From: Solen grandis
Lineage: Eukaryota; Mollusca; Bivalvia; Adapedonta; Solenidae
Length of the DNA stretch: 64,000 nucleotides
Direction: 5' to 3'
NCBI GenBank assembly: GCA_021229015.1
Contig: CM037777.1
Location: 29,639,496-29,703,495, forward strand
Both the position numbers and the translations under genes were made by a program. A model generated the notes under the pieces. The model did not search any database. It was not told where the DNA came from and saw only the letters and a program-made list of their open reading frames with translations. Positions 11,651-23,206 of the stretch are shown here, in pieces. Positions within the stretch are counted from its first letter, which is position 1; each line of letters starts with the position of its first letter.

Positions 11651-12519
11651 AAACATAAACAAACAAACAGTTGATTACATCAAAACTTCCAAAAAGAGCC
11701 TTTATTGATCATGGCATGCGAAATGCTTTCGCGCGATGGGTATCCTGGCTCCAAAACATTTAACAGAAATGGAGGAAGTGCTTTTGGGGACGATGTTATC
11801 GAGAATGAGATGTTTAACTTTCAGATTAGACTAATCCAATTTCAAGTATTAGAAGAAGGTCAGTGGCACCAAAAAGGCGATAGAAATAGGTAGCATATAT
11901 AATCTGAATATTTTATACTTTTTGATTCTTTTTATCACGGGCTATGTCTCTGTCAAAATGGCCGTTTGTAACCCAAGCCAAACTTGTTTCAAACACTCTA
12001 GGTTTAATATGTCAACTGAAATTTATTTAAATCAGACAATATTTTATGAATTGTGAGAAAGTCTATGTTGAAAGAAATAAAAACATGCTTCAATGTCGGG
12101 TCAGACGAATGGGATATGACGAAATTGTAAGGCCGAATATTAACACGATAGCAATCTCACTTCCGTATCGCAACAGTATTACTTTAAAACGATTAAACAA
12201 TTCATTTCTAATAAAGAAGCCTACTTTGTATTCATGTGCGTTGTGAACTCTTATAAGTGAATTATAAATAGTACATTACAATATACTACATTCACATTGA
12301 TGAAAGATATAACTTCTACTTGGAAAAGGGGGAAATGACTGCATTGGCAGACATTGCATTGGAAATATCTAATGTGGTTATTTTCCAGATTCCTAAATTA
12401 ATCTCTATTGTATCCATTTATAATCAGTTATCTAAGAATTAACGACAAGTCTGAAACAAGAACAACGGTAAACAGAAATAATTAATTCAATAATATGTAT
12501 GCATCGGATATGTATTAGG

Positions 12520-12575
<56 letters not shown>

Positions 12576-12609
12576 AGTCTTCCATGGCAATTCCAAACCT
12601 TTTCTTAAA
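11651..12609. other. Asymmetric centre of the palindromic element
   Basis: This spacer separates the two inverted arms. It contains short open frames (for example 11705-11893) with no recognisable domain, and an (AT)n run at 12523-12573. If the element was ever autonomous, the gene is not visible here. I see no transposase motif. Confidence 0.5.
12523..12573. repeat. (AT)n microsatellite, 51 bp
   Basis: A pure alternating AT run lies close to the inner edge of the right arm of the large inverted repeat. Such runs extrude cruciforms easily and are length-variable. Confidence 0.97.
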
Positions 12610-14141
12610 TTTTAACGATATTAAAATTTCGCAGCTGGGCTGCTAACTTCACACTAGTTTTTAGTTAGATATTATGCCGTTTAATTTAAATTTATAAAGC
12701 TGTATGAAATTGAAATATACTGTAAAACCTCATATGAAGACCACCTCACAATTAAGACCACTATTGTCCTTTTCAGGTTATTTGAAACTCGATCATCAGA
12801 TCACCTCATTATTAAGACCAGTTGACAGCGGTCCCAAGGGTGGTCTTATTTTTGAGATTTTACTGTATATGTTTATTTCAGTCCACAACAATTTTCGGAA
12901 TTTAAGCGAGATCAAATTCACTCTGATGGGCTGCTGGGCCTTTAACTTCACGCTGTTAGCAGCCGATTTTTTTTTAAATAAATCAAAAAGCTGTCTGAAA
13001 TCGAAATAAATTTGAATAATTCAGCCTTCCGAGGTTATTCCAAAATATTTTTTTTAACTCAAGCGAGATCAAATTGACTTTGCTGGGCCTTTAACATCAC
13101 GCTGCCAGCAGCCGATTTAAAAAAAAAATAATTATAACGCTGCCAGAAATTGAAATAAATATGTATTGATTCAGTCTTCCGGGCTGATTTCACTTTTTTT
13201 TTTAAATTTTAGCGAGATCGAATCGACTTTGCAGGGCTGCTGGGCCTTTAACATCACGCTGCATTCAGCCGATTAACAAAAAAAAACTATAACGCTGTCT
13301 AAAATTGAAATAAATATGTATAATTCAGCCTCGAGGTGATTCCACACATTTTTTGTCAATTTGAGCGAGATTGAATTGACTCTGATGCCGAACTTTTTTT
13401 AAATAAACTTTATAGCTGTCTGATATTGAAATAAATATGTAAAATCCAGTCTTCTAAGGTGATTCCACAACTATCTTTTAAATTTTAGAGAGATTGAATT
13501 GATTCTGCTGGGCCGTGGGCCTCTAACTTCACGCTGCCACTAGCCGAGCTTTTTTTTTTAAAATAAACTATAAAGTTGTCTGAAATTGAAATACATGTAA
13601 ACATATATTATTCAGCCTTCCGAGCTGATTCCACAACATTTTTTTGGAATTTAATCGAGATCGAGTTGACGCTGCTTGGCTGCTAGCTTCACGCTGCCGA
13701 ACTTTTTTTAATAAACTATAAACCTGTCTGTAATTAATATCAATGTGTATTATTAAGTCTTCCGAGACAGTTCCAAAACCATTATGCGAGATCGAGTTTT
13801 CGCTGCCGCACTCGAAACTATATTTTTATTGCAGCTGAAAGAATTGATTTTTTTTTCAATAAAAATGTTAATCTGTTTTAATAAAAAATGTTTAATCATT
13901 GCAAAATGTATTTACCAGGCTTCCCTGACATTTCCTTGTCTAATTTCATTAATGCAATTGCTTTCTAAGTCAGCGCTGCTGGGCTACTGGACTGCTAACT
14001 CCACCCTGTCAGGCTGCTGAGTTGCTAACTTCACGTTTTCAGGCTGCTGGGCTGCTTACTTCACGTTGTCATGCTGCTGGGCTGCCAACTTCACGCTGCT
14101 ACGCAAATGGGCTGCCAACTTCACGCACATCAATCGTTGTT
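12610..14141 (-). repeat. Satellite units, right (inverted) arm
   Basis: Inverted units show CTTCACGCTGCCAGCAGCC-type motifs at about 12958, 13109, 13257, 13534 and 13695, spaced about 150 bp, each followed by T-runs and an AATTGAAATAAATATGTA-like motif. Beyond 13780 the unique terminal part matches the left end (8713-8872 and 10619-10780) in reverse complement. Repeated CTGCTGGGCTGC / AACTTCACG motifs fill 13975-14125. Confidence 0.88.
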
Positions 14142-14283
14142 ACAATCATCACTAAACTTTGTTTATATTTCATAGCTTAACTTTGATTTATCTAATCATA
14201 CGACCAGGAGAGTCACAAGGAAAATTTAGTTCCACATATCTATAGTTTTTTCAGACCGCTTGGACACGTTACAATAGCATCAG

Positions 14284-14340
14284 CCTCCGTTTGTGCAGTT
14301 GGTTAAGTGCTCGTCTAGGGACCCCAAGATCGAATCCCAC
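14284..14340 (+). other. Weak tRNA-like sequence
   Basis: GTGCAGTTGGTTAAGTGCTC resembles a box A and GATCGAATCCCAC resembles a box B, at roughly tRNA spacing. The acceptor arms do not pair convincingly. It may be the decayed head of a tRNA-derived SINE. Confidence 0.35.
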
Positions 14341-14345
14341 TGACT

Positions 14346-15540
14346 GAACTTTTTCATGTTTCGCTTAAATTACATTTTTTCCCTTTTTTACACTTCCTTC
14401 TATATAATATTTCATCAATTTAGCGACAAACACGTTTTATAACATTACTTTAAAACCACATACCATTTATAACTTGCCAGCATTATTATTATATTAAATA
14501 AATTGTAACGCGTAATTATTGTTTCCAGATCCGTACAATAAACTGCACAGCTCCTCCGCAGTAGTTACCTCTCCTAAAAGGCCGAATCCACTTTTACAAA
14601 TTAAGGGAATTTGTGGTCTAAAATTGACATACGCCTGCTTCTTATTTAGCTGTTTTAAATCATATTGCCAAAGCAGATTCCTAAATTTATAAGGAAGTGT
14701 TCATTTGTTATTACTGAATTACCTTTCAAAGGAAACCTGTTATATCAAGTAGAAAGAGATATACAACCTGAAACTCCCATTTTAAGTTGGAATATCCGAA
14801 ATATCCTAAAAATATAATAAATATATCAAATATAATTAATATAAAATACAAGCCATTGATAGAACTGCATTTACTCAGGCTTCATTTACATACTAACTTT
14901 TGATTGGTTCAAGAAGTAGGTCAAATCCAATTTTATACAGCTACGCCGAAATGATTCCGCTTGGACGGTCCAAGCTGTCCTCATATCACACCAATTTAAC
15001 AATAAATTAAATATAGAACCAGAGATCAATACATGTATAGGATACGGATTCACCATTATATAAATCGTTAACTTCGATACATTGAAGCGAATCGTCAATT
15101 TATCGATCCAAAGTAGCATTTAGTGATTTCATTTTGACATTATATCAAACGAAACGACCATTACGTTATATGATTCCAGCCGAACCATGTATGGAACCAA
15201 GTGTTCTTATATCACATTCCTTTAGATGAAGCCGATTCTAATTAGTCCTTTCTCTTATGAATATTCATGTACAAATTAATGACTTGATGAAAATCAATTT
15301 ACTTAACTTTAAATAATCATAGGAATCTATACACTGCGCAAACAGTGGTGAATTTGAGCTACAGTTATGTATGAGTTAATAGACGAGACCCTGATAAAAA
15401 TAGCTTCTTCCAGGGGATGTCTGATCTGGGTCTGTTTTGTTTGCCAATGCGTCAAAACGAATGTATATCGGGTAAAGGTATAAAACAAACTTCACATATA
15501 TTCTTTCCAAAAGACATAGATTAATGTACATAAGAGGCTA
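14346..15540. other. Gene-free AT-rich stretch
   Basis: No coding segment, tandem repeat or recognisable element is seen. The longest frames are short and of biased composition. Confidence 0.5.
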
Positions 15541-15559
15541 ACTGACATACTGTTTTCAA

Positions 15560-16260
15560 TATGACCAAACAGGCGGGAGACGAACAAAGGGCTATTGGTC
15601 ATCAGATGAACAGAAACATCATATAAATCTGTTGAAGTTAAAGGCATGTCAGCTCGGACTACTGTCGTTGTTTCATGACAAAGACAATATTCATATTAAA
15701 GTATATATGGATAACACTACAAATGCTTCATACATTAACAAATATGGTGGACGAATACAATACTTGACTGAAGTGGCCACAGAGTCTGGTTTTGGTGCAT
15801 TGATAAAAACATTCTTTTATCAGCATATCATGTTTGCGGGACACAAAACAGCACGGCAGACAAAATTGAGTCGATCTGGTAATGCAGATTTAGATTGGGG
15901 CTTATCAGCGGAGTACTTGCAGCTATACGACTATGTTTCCTTCTTTAAACATCGATCTGTTTGCGTCATGGTTGAATGCTCAATTTCCAAACCTATGTAG
16001 CTAGAGTCCCGGATTCTGGTGCATTTGCAGTAGACGCATTCTCTTTCCCGTGGCATGATAACCATTCATTTCAGTGTTATCGGAAGAGTCCTACAAAAAG
16101 TGGAAAGAGACAGAACAGTTTTGCTGTGTCTAGATGCTTCGTTGAGGCCGTCGGCACAAACATTGTGGCCGACATTGATTCAGCTTATCTTTGCACCATG
16201 CCTTCCTCTACCAAAACCCCGGAAGGTATATTGACTCTGGCTCATCGACCAGGATTTACA
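15560..16260 (+). pseudogene. DIRS-like RNase H domain, broken
   Basis: The frame reads TGGRRTKGYWSSDEQKHHIN, then LKACQLGLLSLF and the catalytic VYMDNTTNASYINKYGG (near 15707). A degraded AGH motif and TKLSRSGNADLDWGL follow. After one frame change come LNAQF-like sequence and PDSGAFAVDAFSFPW (15976-16060). This order is diagnostic of tyrosine-recombinase retrotransposons of the DIRS group, where RNase H follows the RT and precedes a DLFAS-type segment. RT, methyltransferase and recombinase are not recognisable. The element is related to the inverted fragment at 17225-17830. Confidence 0.8.
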
Positions 16261-16282
16261 CATCCGTTGCAAAAATGAGAGT

Positions 16283-16440
16283 GCTCATGTGAGCTAGGAT
16301 CAATGGCTGTCCACAATTGTTTCAAACAACATCTTATCTGAAACCACTGCCTCAAATTTGATGAAACTCGCCTGTGATGTTCCTTATATAAAGCTCTACC
16401 AATGTTGTTCAAATGGTTTCACATATAAGTAGTAACGTTT
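16283..16440. repeat. Dispersed repeat fragment (AACAACATCTT family)
   Basis: TTTCAAACAACATCTTATCTG and GATGTTCCTTATATAAAGCTC-like motifs match, with divergence, sequence at 56060-56160 in the SHPK intron. It has no coding capacity and probably belongs to the same non-autonomous family as 55985 and 63172. Confidence 0.6.
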
Positions 16441-16449
16441 GGCATCGTT

Positions 16450-17220
16450 GTGCAGATAGCAATGTGGAGGTCACGAATAATAAAGAATCATCATAGGTTT
16501 TTGAAAGGTAATCAAGAACTATGTTTACACCCGAGGTATAATTGTAACGTGGTAACGATTGTCGTTCATATAAACACTCCTTTCATGAATCATGTCACCA
16601 AGATGTTACCACTCATGTCATTATCGGATGTTAATCTCACAAACCCTCACACTGCTGATCTAGCAACTCCCGGCGCCCTGTAACTTAGTCCTTTTTCGTA
16701 CAACATGGTTTAAAATTCAAGAAATGTCTTTACATTTGGTTTAATGGGATTACCCTTCGTCCTGGTAAAAGAAATCCTTTGTTTAAGACACGTGTTGTAT
16801 TGTTGACTAGTGCTTTTCCTCTAAGCATTGATGATGATGTTTTGAATTTGCCCTGAAAACACTCTATTTTGCAGCGTTGCCATGGTGTAGGAAAAGGACC
16901 AATCTCATCATTTTTAGAGAGTGGTGAAACCCTGGTTTGTGATTTAAAGTATTAAGAGCTATCTCGACGTTTGAAGCAACCAACAAGGTCCTATTATCAG
17001 TCGAATTAGCATTGGCCACCAAGCATGTGCTGGCCATATTGGAGCAAGTAGGCAAATCTGTTCTGTTTGATCTTCCTCTACCTTTTGAAGTATCCGGCCG
17101 ATGAGACTGCATACAAATAGTTATTCCGCCATTTCAATGAAACGCATCAACTGCATCAGCCCGGGGATCGGGCATTCTAGAAACATGTGTTGTAAATTTG
17201 GCATTCAGTCTAAAAGCAAA
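16450..17220. other. Unassigned stretch between two DIRS-like fragments
   Basis: Short frames occur on both strands (16450-16683 plus, 16864-17112 minus) without a recognised domain. A plus-strand stretch near 17000-17090 (LALATKHVLAIL) might be recombinase debris. That is speculative and I do not call it. Confidence 0.35.
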
Positions 17221-17224
17221 CAAG

Positions 17225-17830
17225 TCAATTGTCAAGACAGGGAAAGTTTTATTTATTTGTGAGGAGGATCATTATTTATGCCCCATTCTAAATCTTCGTT
17301 CCCTGTTCTGCTCAGTTTATCTGCTGTGCTGTTATTTTCCCACACATATGCTATACTGATAAGTTTATGTCTCGTGCGAGATACCACGCCCGTATTTCTC
17401 TGGCAATCTTATCAAAGACCTTATACGTCCTCCATATTTTTTTTCAAATACGATAGGTTTGTGGAATTGTCAATGTAAATCACTACGTGTATGTCTTGTT
17501 TGTCCTTTAAAAGAGAAAATAAACTAAACTTACATGCCATTAGTTCTATAACATTGATGTGATATGTTTGTTCCTCACAAGACATACTATTTGTATTGTA
17601 TGTACTTTGTTTGGTTAACCCCTACCCCCGTCCTTCATCATTGTTGAAGAATCTGTACAGATAACTATATCCACTTCTGGCATATGTATGGCTTTAAAGC
17701 AAGAATGAACATTGTCTATCCACCACTGTAGCTTTTAAAGCTGTTTGTTTTCTTAGTTCGCGTTCTTTCAATTGCTCTAAAGGTTTTGCGAAAAATGGAG
17801 CATATGCAATACCTGGCGGTGCTAACTTCC
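17225..17830 (-). pseudogene. DIRS-like RT/RNase H fragment, inverted copy
   Basis: The minus strand reads, with frameshifts, FAKPLEQLKERELRKQ and then LQWWIDNVHSCF and VDIVICTDSST, the first catalytic Asp of RNase H. These are followed by HINVIELMACKFSLFSLL, VVIYIDNSTNLSYL, KIAREIRAWYLARDINLSV and ADKLSRTGNEDLEWG. The RT thumb joins RNase H as in DIRS elements. Residues match the plus-strand copy at 15560-16000 block by block (INLLKLKACQLGLLSLF, YMDNTTNASYINKYGG). Several indels and stops make it inactive. Confidence 0.8.
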
Positions 17831-18411
17831 CTTTGCAAATTTCTGAATAGCTGTTCGCTTGAGAAATATCAAGTCATTGCACAGGGCAACAATGCTGTGT
17901 CAGTCTGATAATCTTAGTCTTGAGCATAATACAAAGCCTAAAATTGTAATGGTTTGTGTAGGCTGTAAAACTGAAGTTTAAACTGATATCGTAAACACAA
18001 GGCCGTCTAGTAAATGCACGCTATCCCAAATATTTTGTTGACAAGATTCAAAATCTGGCCCTTGAAGGGAGGAATCTTCAATGTATATTGCACTGATGTG
18101 ACCTTGCGATCGCAAGTAAGCGAAGACAGGTTTTAAGGTTTATGCCTTTGAAATTCACTTCCAGTTAACGTATATGCCCCATAACAACCATCAAAGCCAT
18201 ACATATAACTTCACAATATAAGCTTTCAAAATGTCAAACCATGGAAATCTTAAAGGCAAATTGACATGTTATGATATATGACAGAAATTCTTTTATTACC
18301 TTCCCTTGATAATTTTGTTGTCATGAGTTATCTCCCCTAAAAACTATCAAAAAATGATTGTCCTCATTTTCCTACGGTAAAGTTTCGATATGTTCATGAA
18401 ATTTGAATTCC

Positions 18412-18565
18412 TTCCAGCTGGCTTGCGGTAGGTCGGTGGTTCTACCCGGGTACCTCTGTGTTCTCGGGGTCTTCCTCCAACCTGTAATTAGCTGGACGTC
18501 GCTATATGATTGAAATACTATCGCAGCGACGGTAAACCCCAATACAACAACAACAATGACAACAA
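18412..18565 (+). mobile_element. SINE family A, 5'-truncated
   Basis: It begins inside the body (CCAGCTGGCTTGCGGTAGG) and continues through TAGCTGGACGTCGCTATATG and GATTGAAATACTATCGCAGC. It ends in a CAACAACAACAATGACAACA tail. The tRNA head is missing. Confidence 0.88.
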
Positions 18566-19095
18566 CAACAGATTATCTCCCCTACATCTAATGAAACCTG
18601 GAAAAACTCTCGGTGAGACATTTTTATATTTGGATGTCTTCAAAGTGACAAAGTTTCATAGAAATATTTCCATCCAGTGGCAAGCTATGGAATATGGGTA
18701 TTAGGAGGGCTATACCTTAACAATTTAGTGAAAACAAAAGGGTTTTGTGCATACCCCATAAGTAGTGAAGTAAACTGATATTTCTGCCCATTGAAAATAA
18801 ATCTAAAATATTTCCTATCTGAACAATCAGTTGGGATTGTATAAAGCATCTGCAATATCAACTGAACCGAAATAGCAACCTCTACGCATTAAAGTAAGTA
18901 CCGACTGTAATGTTTCAATTTTAAAATGCATATGCTCCACATACTTTTCATTGAATGATTTTAAATCAAGATTTTTTTCTGTCTCGCCTATGTAAAAATA
19001 TTGGTGAGAAATTTTCCTGAATAATTATCCCTGTTATCAACACTTTCAATAATGTTTGTGTCTAAAAAGTGGTTTAATTCTTCATATATTTTTTG

Positions 19096-19305
19096 TTTGT
19101 TCGTTTGTTGGATTTAACGTCCCACTGACAAAATTTTAGTCATTTGGAGACGATGTCTACTTGAGAACAGATATAGTGCGGCCATATTTCAGTATCACGC
19201 CGTAGACATGTGGCATGATATCACACCCAGTCACATTATCCTGATACTGGGCCACCTACCCTTATACGCTAAGCGCCAAAGCAAGGGGGCTATACCAGTA
19301 CCTGA
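19096..19305 (-). mobile_element. SINE family B, head missing
   Basis: On the minus strand the body (GGTACTGGTATAGCCCCC, CAGGATAATGTGACTGGG, CATGCCACATGTCTACGG) and tail are present. The tRNA-like head seen at 5129 is absent, so the copy is 5'-truncated. Tail divergence is higher than in the 4820 copy. Confidence 0.85.
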
Positions 19306-19404
19306 AATAATTCTTGGTTGATTTCAAGCCCGAAGAAGTGTAAGGATTGGATAATTTTATTACCTATTCACTTAGGCCCCATAATCCGGGCCTACTACAA
19401 TACT

Positions 19405-19741
19405 AAAAACAAGAGGGCCAAGATGGCCCTGAATCGCTCACCTGAGAAAGATGATTGCTTAATAATAAAGATTCTAGAGTGTAAACAAAGTGAAATATGG
19501 CTTTTTTATAGCGAAAGGGGCATAACTCCTACCTTATCCAGCCAATATCAGTCATAATTGAACCCGATTGTGAGATTATGGTCATTAACATTGTCTTAAA
19601 GTTTGAAGATGATTGCTCAAAAAATGAAGATGCTAGAGTGTAAACACTAAAATGTTGACGACGCACGACGTACACCGCACAATGGACGACGGACACTCAC
19701 GATGTCACAAAAGCTCACTGAGCTTTGCTCAGGTGAGTTAA
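19405..19741. mobile_element. Non-autonomous repeat with inverted CTCACCTGAG ends
   Basis: The left end GAGGGCCAAGATGGCCCTGA with CGCTCACCTGAG is opposed by the right end GAGCTTTGCTCAGGTGAG. The outer motif CTCACCTGAG / CTCAGGTGAG is inverted. The interior holds GATGATTGCT twice (19451, 19608) and ACGACGCACGACG. This motif set is common in bivalve genomes as a dispersed repeat (general knowledge). No coding capacity is seen. Confidence 0.6.
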
Positions 19742-19862
19742 AAAATATGACCACTGGCTACTGATAGCTTCGTTTTCTCTATGTGTGAGCCCTTAGGGAG
19801 TTTTGTGTGGATGAAATTATGATAAACCGTCACCTTACAGGTAAACTTAGCTTTATCATTTA
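19742..19862. mobile_element. Half copy of the 151-391 MITE family
   Basis: AATATGACCACTGGC, TGTGTGAGCCCTTAGGGAG and TTTTGTGTGGATGAAATTAT match, in order, the right half of the MITE at 285-392. The left half is missing or replaced by the adjoining repeat. Confidence 0.65.
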
Positions 19863-20171
19863 AATATGAAGTAAAAAGTCAAGTCTTAATATAATTTAAA
19901 AGTACGGCAAAAAAAACGACACTATGTTACGCGCAGTTTAATTTTGTTAAAATAACGTTAACAATCAAATGGATATTTTCTCAAACTTCCCTAATGTGTT
20001 TAAAGCAAACTACAAATTAAATGTGAAATTAATTAAACTTAGTTGATTATATATCTTAGTTCCTTTTATTCCAATATGAGGTACATTACAGTGTTTTCCT
20101 CTGATATTTAGTCCTATAGGACTCTCTCTCTCTTTAAATAAATAATATATGACATTGCTCTATCTTTCTCT

Positions 20172-20375
20172 TTAACACTCACTCAGCCGCTCACCGCGTG
20201 GGTTCGAATCCCGGCAGGGTCATTCGGATTTTCATGTGAGGAAGCCTTCCAGCTGGCTTGCGGTAGGTCGGCGGTTCTACCCGGATGCCTCCGTGCATTC
20301 GGGGTCTTCCTCCACCTGTAATTAGCTGGATGTCGCTATGACTGAAATACTGTCGAAGTGATGGTAAACTTAAAT
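20172..20375 (+). mobile_element. SINE family A, slightly 5'-truncated
   Basis: It begins within the tRNA-like head (CTCACTCAGCCGCTCACCGC) and keeps box B GGGTTCGAATCCC. It runs through the complete body to GACTGAAATACTGTCG and GTGATGGTAAAC. Box A is lost, so it should be transcriptionally dead. Confidence 0.88.
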
Positions 20376-21790
20376 AGTCTAGTCTCTCTCTTTTTAATTA
20401 ATAATACATCGTTTCTCTCTCTTTCTAATTAATAAGTCATTTGTTATTTCTCTTCCCTTCTCTTATTTATAATGCTTTGCCTCTCACTCTCTAGTAAATA
20501 AGAAATCGCTGCCTTAATTATTTACACATAATAATTATTTTATCTCTCTTTCTTCTCTCCTTAATAGCTCCCGCTTTCTTTTATCAATTTCTTTTGGTAA
20601 ATACGAACTGATTTTAATCTTTAAATATTAAACTTTATTTTGTGCCACCGGGTAATAATGCTCAAAATTAACTGGTTCTACGAAAGATCTAATGGGGGCT
20701 GAGTCACGAAGGGAAACACTAGTCCAACGAAAGATCCAAGGGGGGCTAGGGGGGTGGAACCTAGTCACGTAGGAAAGTACTGATCCAACGAAAGATCTAA
20801 TTGGGGGGGGGGGGGGGGGGCGAAATCATCTCATGAAAACGTGATTTAAAGAGTTAGATTTGATCGTTTTCAGAAAAAATAGGCTTAATAAAAGATAAAC
20901 TTTAGAGGAAATGAAAATCGAAACGGTACAATATCTGTATGTGTATTCGAATTGGAAACACCATCATCTTGACTTTACGTGTGTTTTTTGCATGTCCAGG
21001 ATCTCTCTGTCGAAATCTAATAAAAATGAGAAAGGCACACAAAAACAGCAACTAGAATATATTGCATAAGTTCAAACGCGAAACAGTATTAACATATCAA
21101 GTGCATATCAATTCAAATACACCTGTATTATTTAATGAAAGTAGATATTTTTTCATGGAGAATGAGTCATCAAATGATATATAAACATTAACGGGATTAT
21201 ACATTAGCAATACATGGTTATAAAGTGACGGAGAAAAGATACATACATAGATAATGGAAAAGGAAGTACATTGTGACTACTATTTTATTGTTACCATGTA
21301 TTACCTAATGTGTCAAAAATAGAAAATGTGCATAGGGTTAAAACAACCTTGTACGATTTTGAATCCTATTTAGTAACAAGTAAGCTGTTAATTAATGGTA
21401 CACATGAGTATAAATAGATGTATTAGTGAACTTTTGTTGTGTTGAAATGTATACAGACATTGGTCATACGCAAAGTTGTACGGCAGAGAGTCGTGCATTC
21501 TTTCTTTTGCAATTGAGTAAGTATATAACAACCAAACCCTATCGCTCTTTTATGATTAAGTATTTATTATATTGTTATGATAAAGGGATTCGAAAATCGT
21601 AGAGCATCGTCATCTCGTATATATTATATATATCCTAAAAAATTACACTACAAATCTAAATTTATTATCAACCTTTGTAATTTGACGTACGTACACCATC
21701 GTCATTCTTCATCAACAACAAAGGAACAAAATGCGATATTCGCAAATACTACTAAACATCTGAGACATTTACATTAAGAAATGTTGGATG
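20376..21790. other. Gene-free stretch with CT-rich and G-rich runs
   Basis: It contains CT-rich microsatellite tracts (20380-20580), three near-copies of a TCCAACGAAAGATCTAA motif each followed by a G-run (20688-20820), and otherwise AT-rich sequence. The frame at 21577-21777 shows no recognisable domain. Confidence 0.45.
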
Positions 21791-21792
21791 TA

Positions 21793-22798
21793 ATGCTACG
21801 GTCACATTTAATCACAGATTTCAAGCACACTCAACTGCCGGGCGAACTTTTGACATCGTAAGGTCGCAGAACTAATTTCAACAATCAGTCCCGACGTCGT
21901 GCACCTGGATGGCATCGAAAGATGTTCCGCCCATGTTCGTCCAGCCATCTTAAAGTCGGAAGTGCGCCTAGTCCAAATTCGATCAAGATTACTTGTCAAT
22001 GTACCGCCCGATCGCAGGGCAGGCATCGGTCAGACACCGGGAAGTCTCCTTACATTCACCAATCGCGCCTTCATGGTTCCTGGACGACTTCCCGACGCTC
22101 GGACGAAATGGTAAAAACGTCGGTAAATGCCATGCCAATTACAAATCTGTCATATTTTAGGTATAAAGAGGTAAACACAGACTCGGTGTATTTAGTTTAT
22201 AATACACCTTTCTTTTGGGAAGGGAATCTTACTTTGATGAAATTGACTTTGAAGCCTTTTTTAGCTGCGTACTAAGAATACGTCTTTGAAATTAGAGCAC
22301 ACGTTGGTCATTTTCTGAAGGAAATTCAAACAAAGTGTCAAGGAAATATTAGAAATATACATACATGTATATAGTTTATAGTATGAAGAGTCTCAAGCGC
22401 TGTGGAGTTAAAGAGTGACATTTATTATTCTTGTAGCTAAGACGGGTAGATCAGGGCAAAACACCCAAAACCTAATCAAAACCTACCAAGTTCTGGCCCT
22501 TTTTCGCCCGACAATTTGATGGCGCTGAAGAGAGAACAGTCCGTCATTTGTAATCGATTGGTCTCCTGCTGATTTTAAAGGACATTTAGCGAATGCCAGC
22601 CTGACAGTTGCCGACGAAAGGTAAAAAAAAAAAAAAAAATCGGCCGATTATCCGCCTGACGCCTATGCCGTACAGGACACGGTCGGTCTATTTTTTTAGG
22701 AGTTTTCTCGGACGATTCTGACCCGATTTGAACACGCCGGCCGATCCTCAGAAATCGGGGATTAAGACCGGGCACCGGATTAAATGTGACCGTAGCGT
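21793..22798. mobile_element. ~1-kb TIR element with TA flanks
   Basis: GCTACGGTCACATTTAATC at the left (about 21795-21813) is the exact reverse complement of GATTAAATGTGACCGTAGC at the right (22779-22796). TA dinucleotides flank both ends. The interior has further short inverted motifs around CGGCCGAT and an A-run (22623-22639). Open frames on both strands across 21808-22275 look like shadows of a GC-richer MITE body. TA duplication suggests a Tc1/mariner-like or other TA-targeting system, not proven. Confidence 0.65.
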
Positions 22799-23206
22799 TA
22801 AGCGTGCAATACAAATTAAATCTGGCACTGGAACTGCTGTATATAGCCGTGTGTGGCCGATATATTGAATACACAGTTGATATTGGGCTGTTTAAATCTT
22901 TGCATTCCTTAAGATACATGGGGAGGAGGCATATAATATGTTAAATAAATGTGTCTAATACAATCGACCAAACGCCACCAAATTTTGAGGTTCTTATGCG
23001 AGTGTATTTGCCTTAAATGTTTTAAGTTAAACAACAAAATGACTCGTTTATTGATTTTCTTTGGCTGAACAAAATGATAAAGTGAAATTCGGTCAGTTAA
23101 GATTGATAATAGAATTTTAGAAATACCCTTAAGTGTACAATCAAAATTTCTTGTATAATTTATGCAGTTACAATTTTGGTGATTATGATGTTATGACCGA
23201 AAAAAA

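Larger units (their letters stand above)
8706..14148. mobile_element. Large palindromic element with satellite-built arms
   Basis: The left arm (8713-8872 resuming at 10619-11650) and the right arm (about 12610-14141, inverted) are long imperfect inverted repeats. The outer ends share ATTGATG, GTGAAGTTGGCAG and several CAGCAGCCTG-type motifs. Further in, both carry AAAACAGATTAACAT and ATCAATTCTTTCAGCTGCA, then five to six ~150-bp units. ACAATCA occurs on both flanks (8706-8712 and 14142-14148) as a possible 7-bp target duplication. The asymmetric centre (11650-12610) holds no recognised gene. The structure looks like a DNA element with extremely long, subrepeated termini. Confidence 0.7.
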
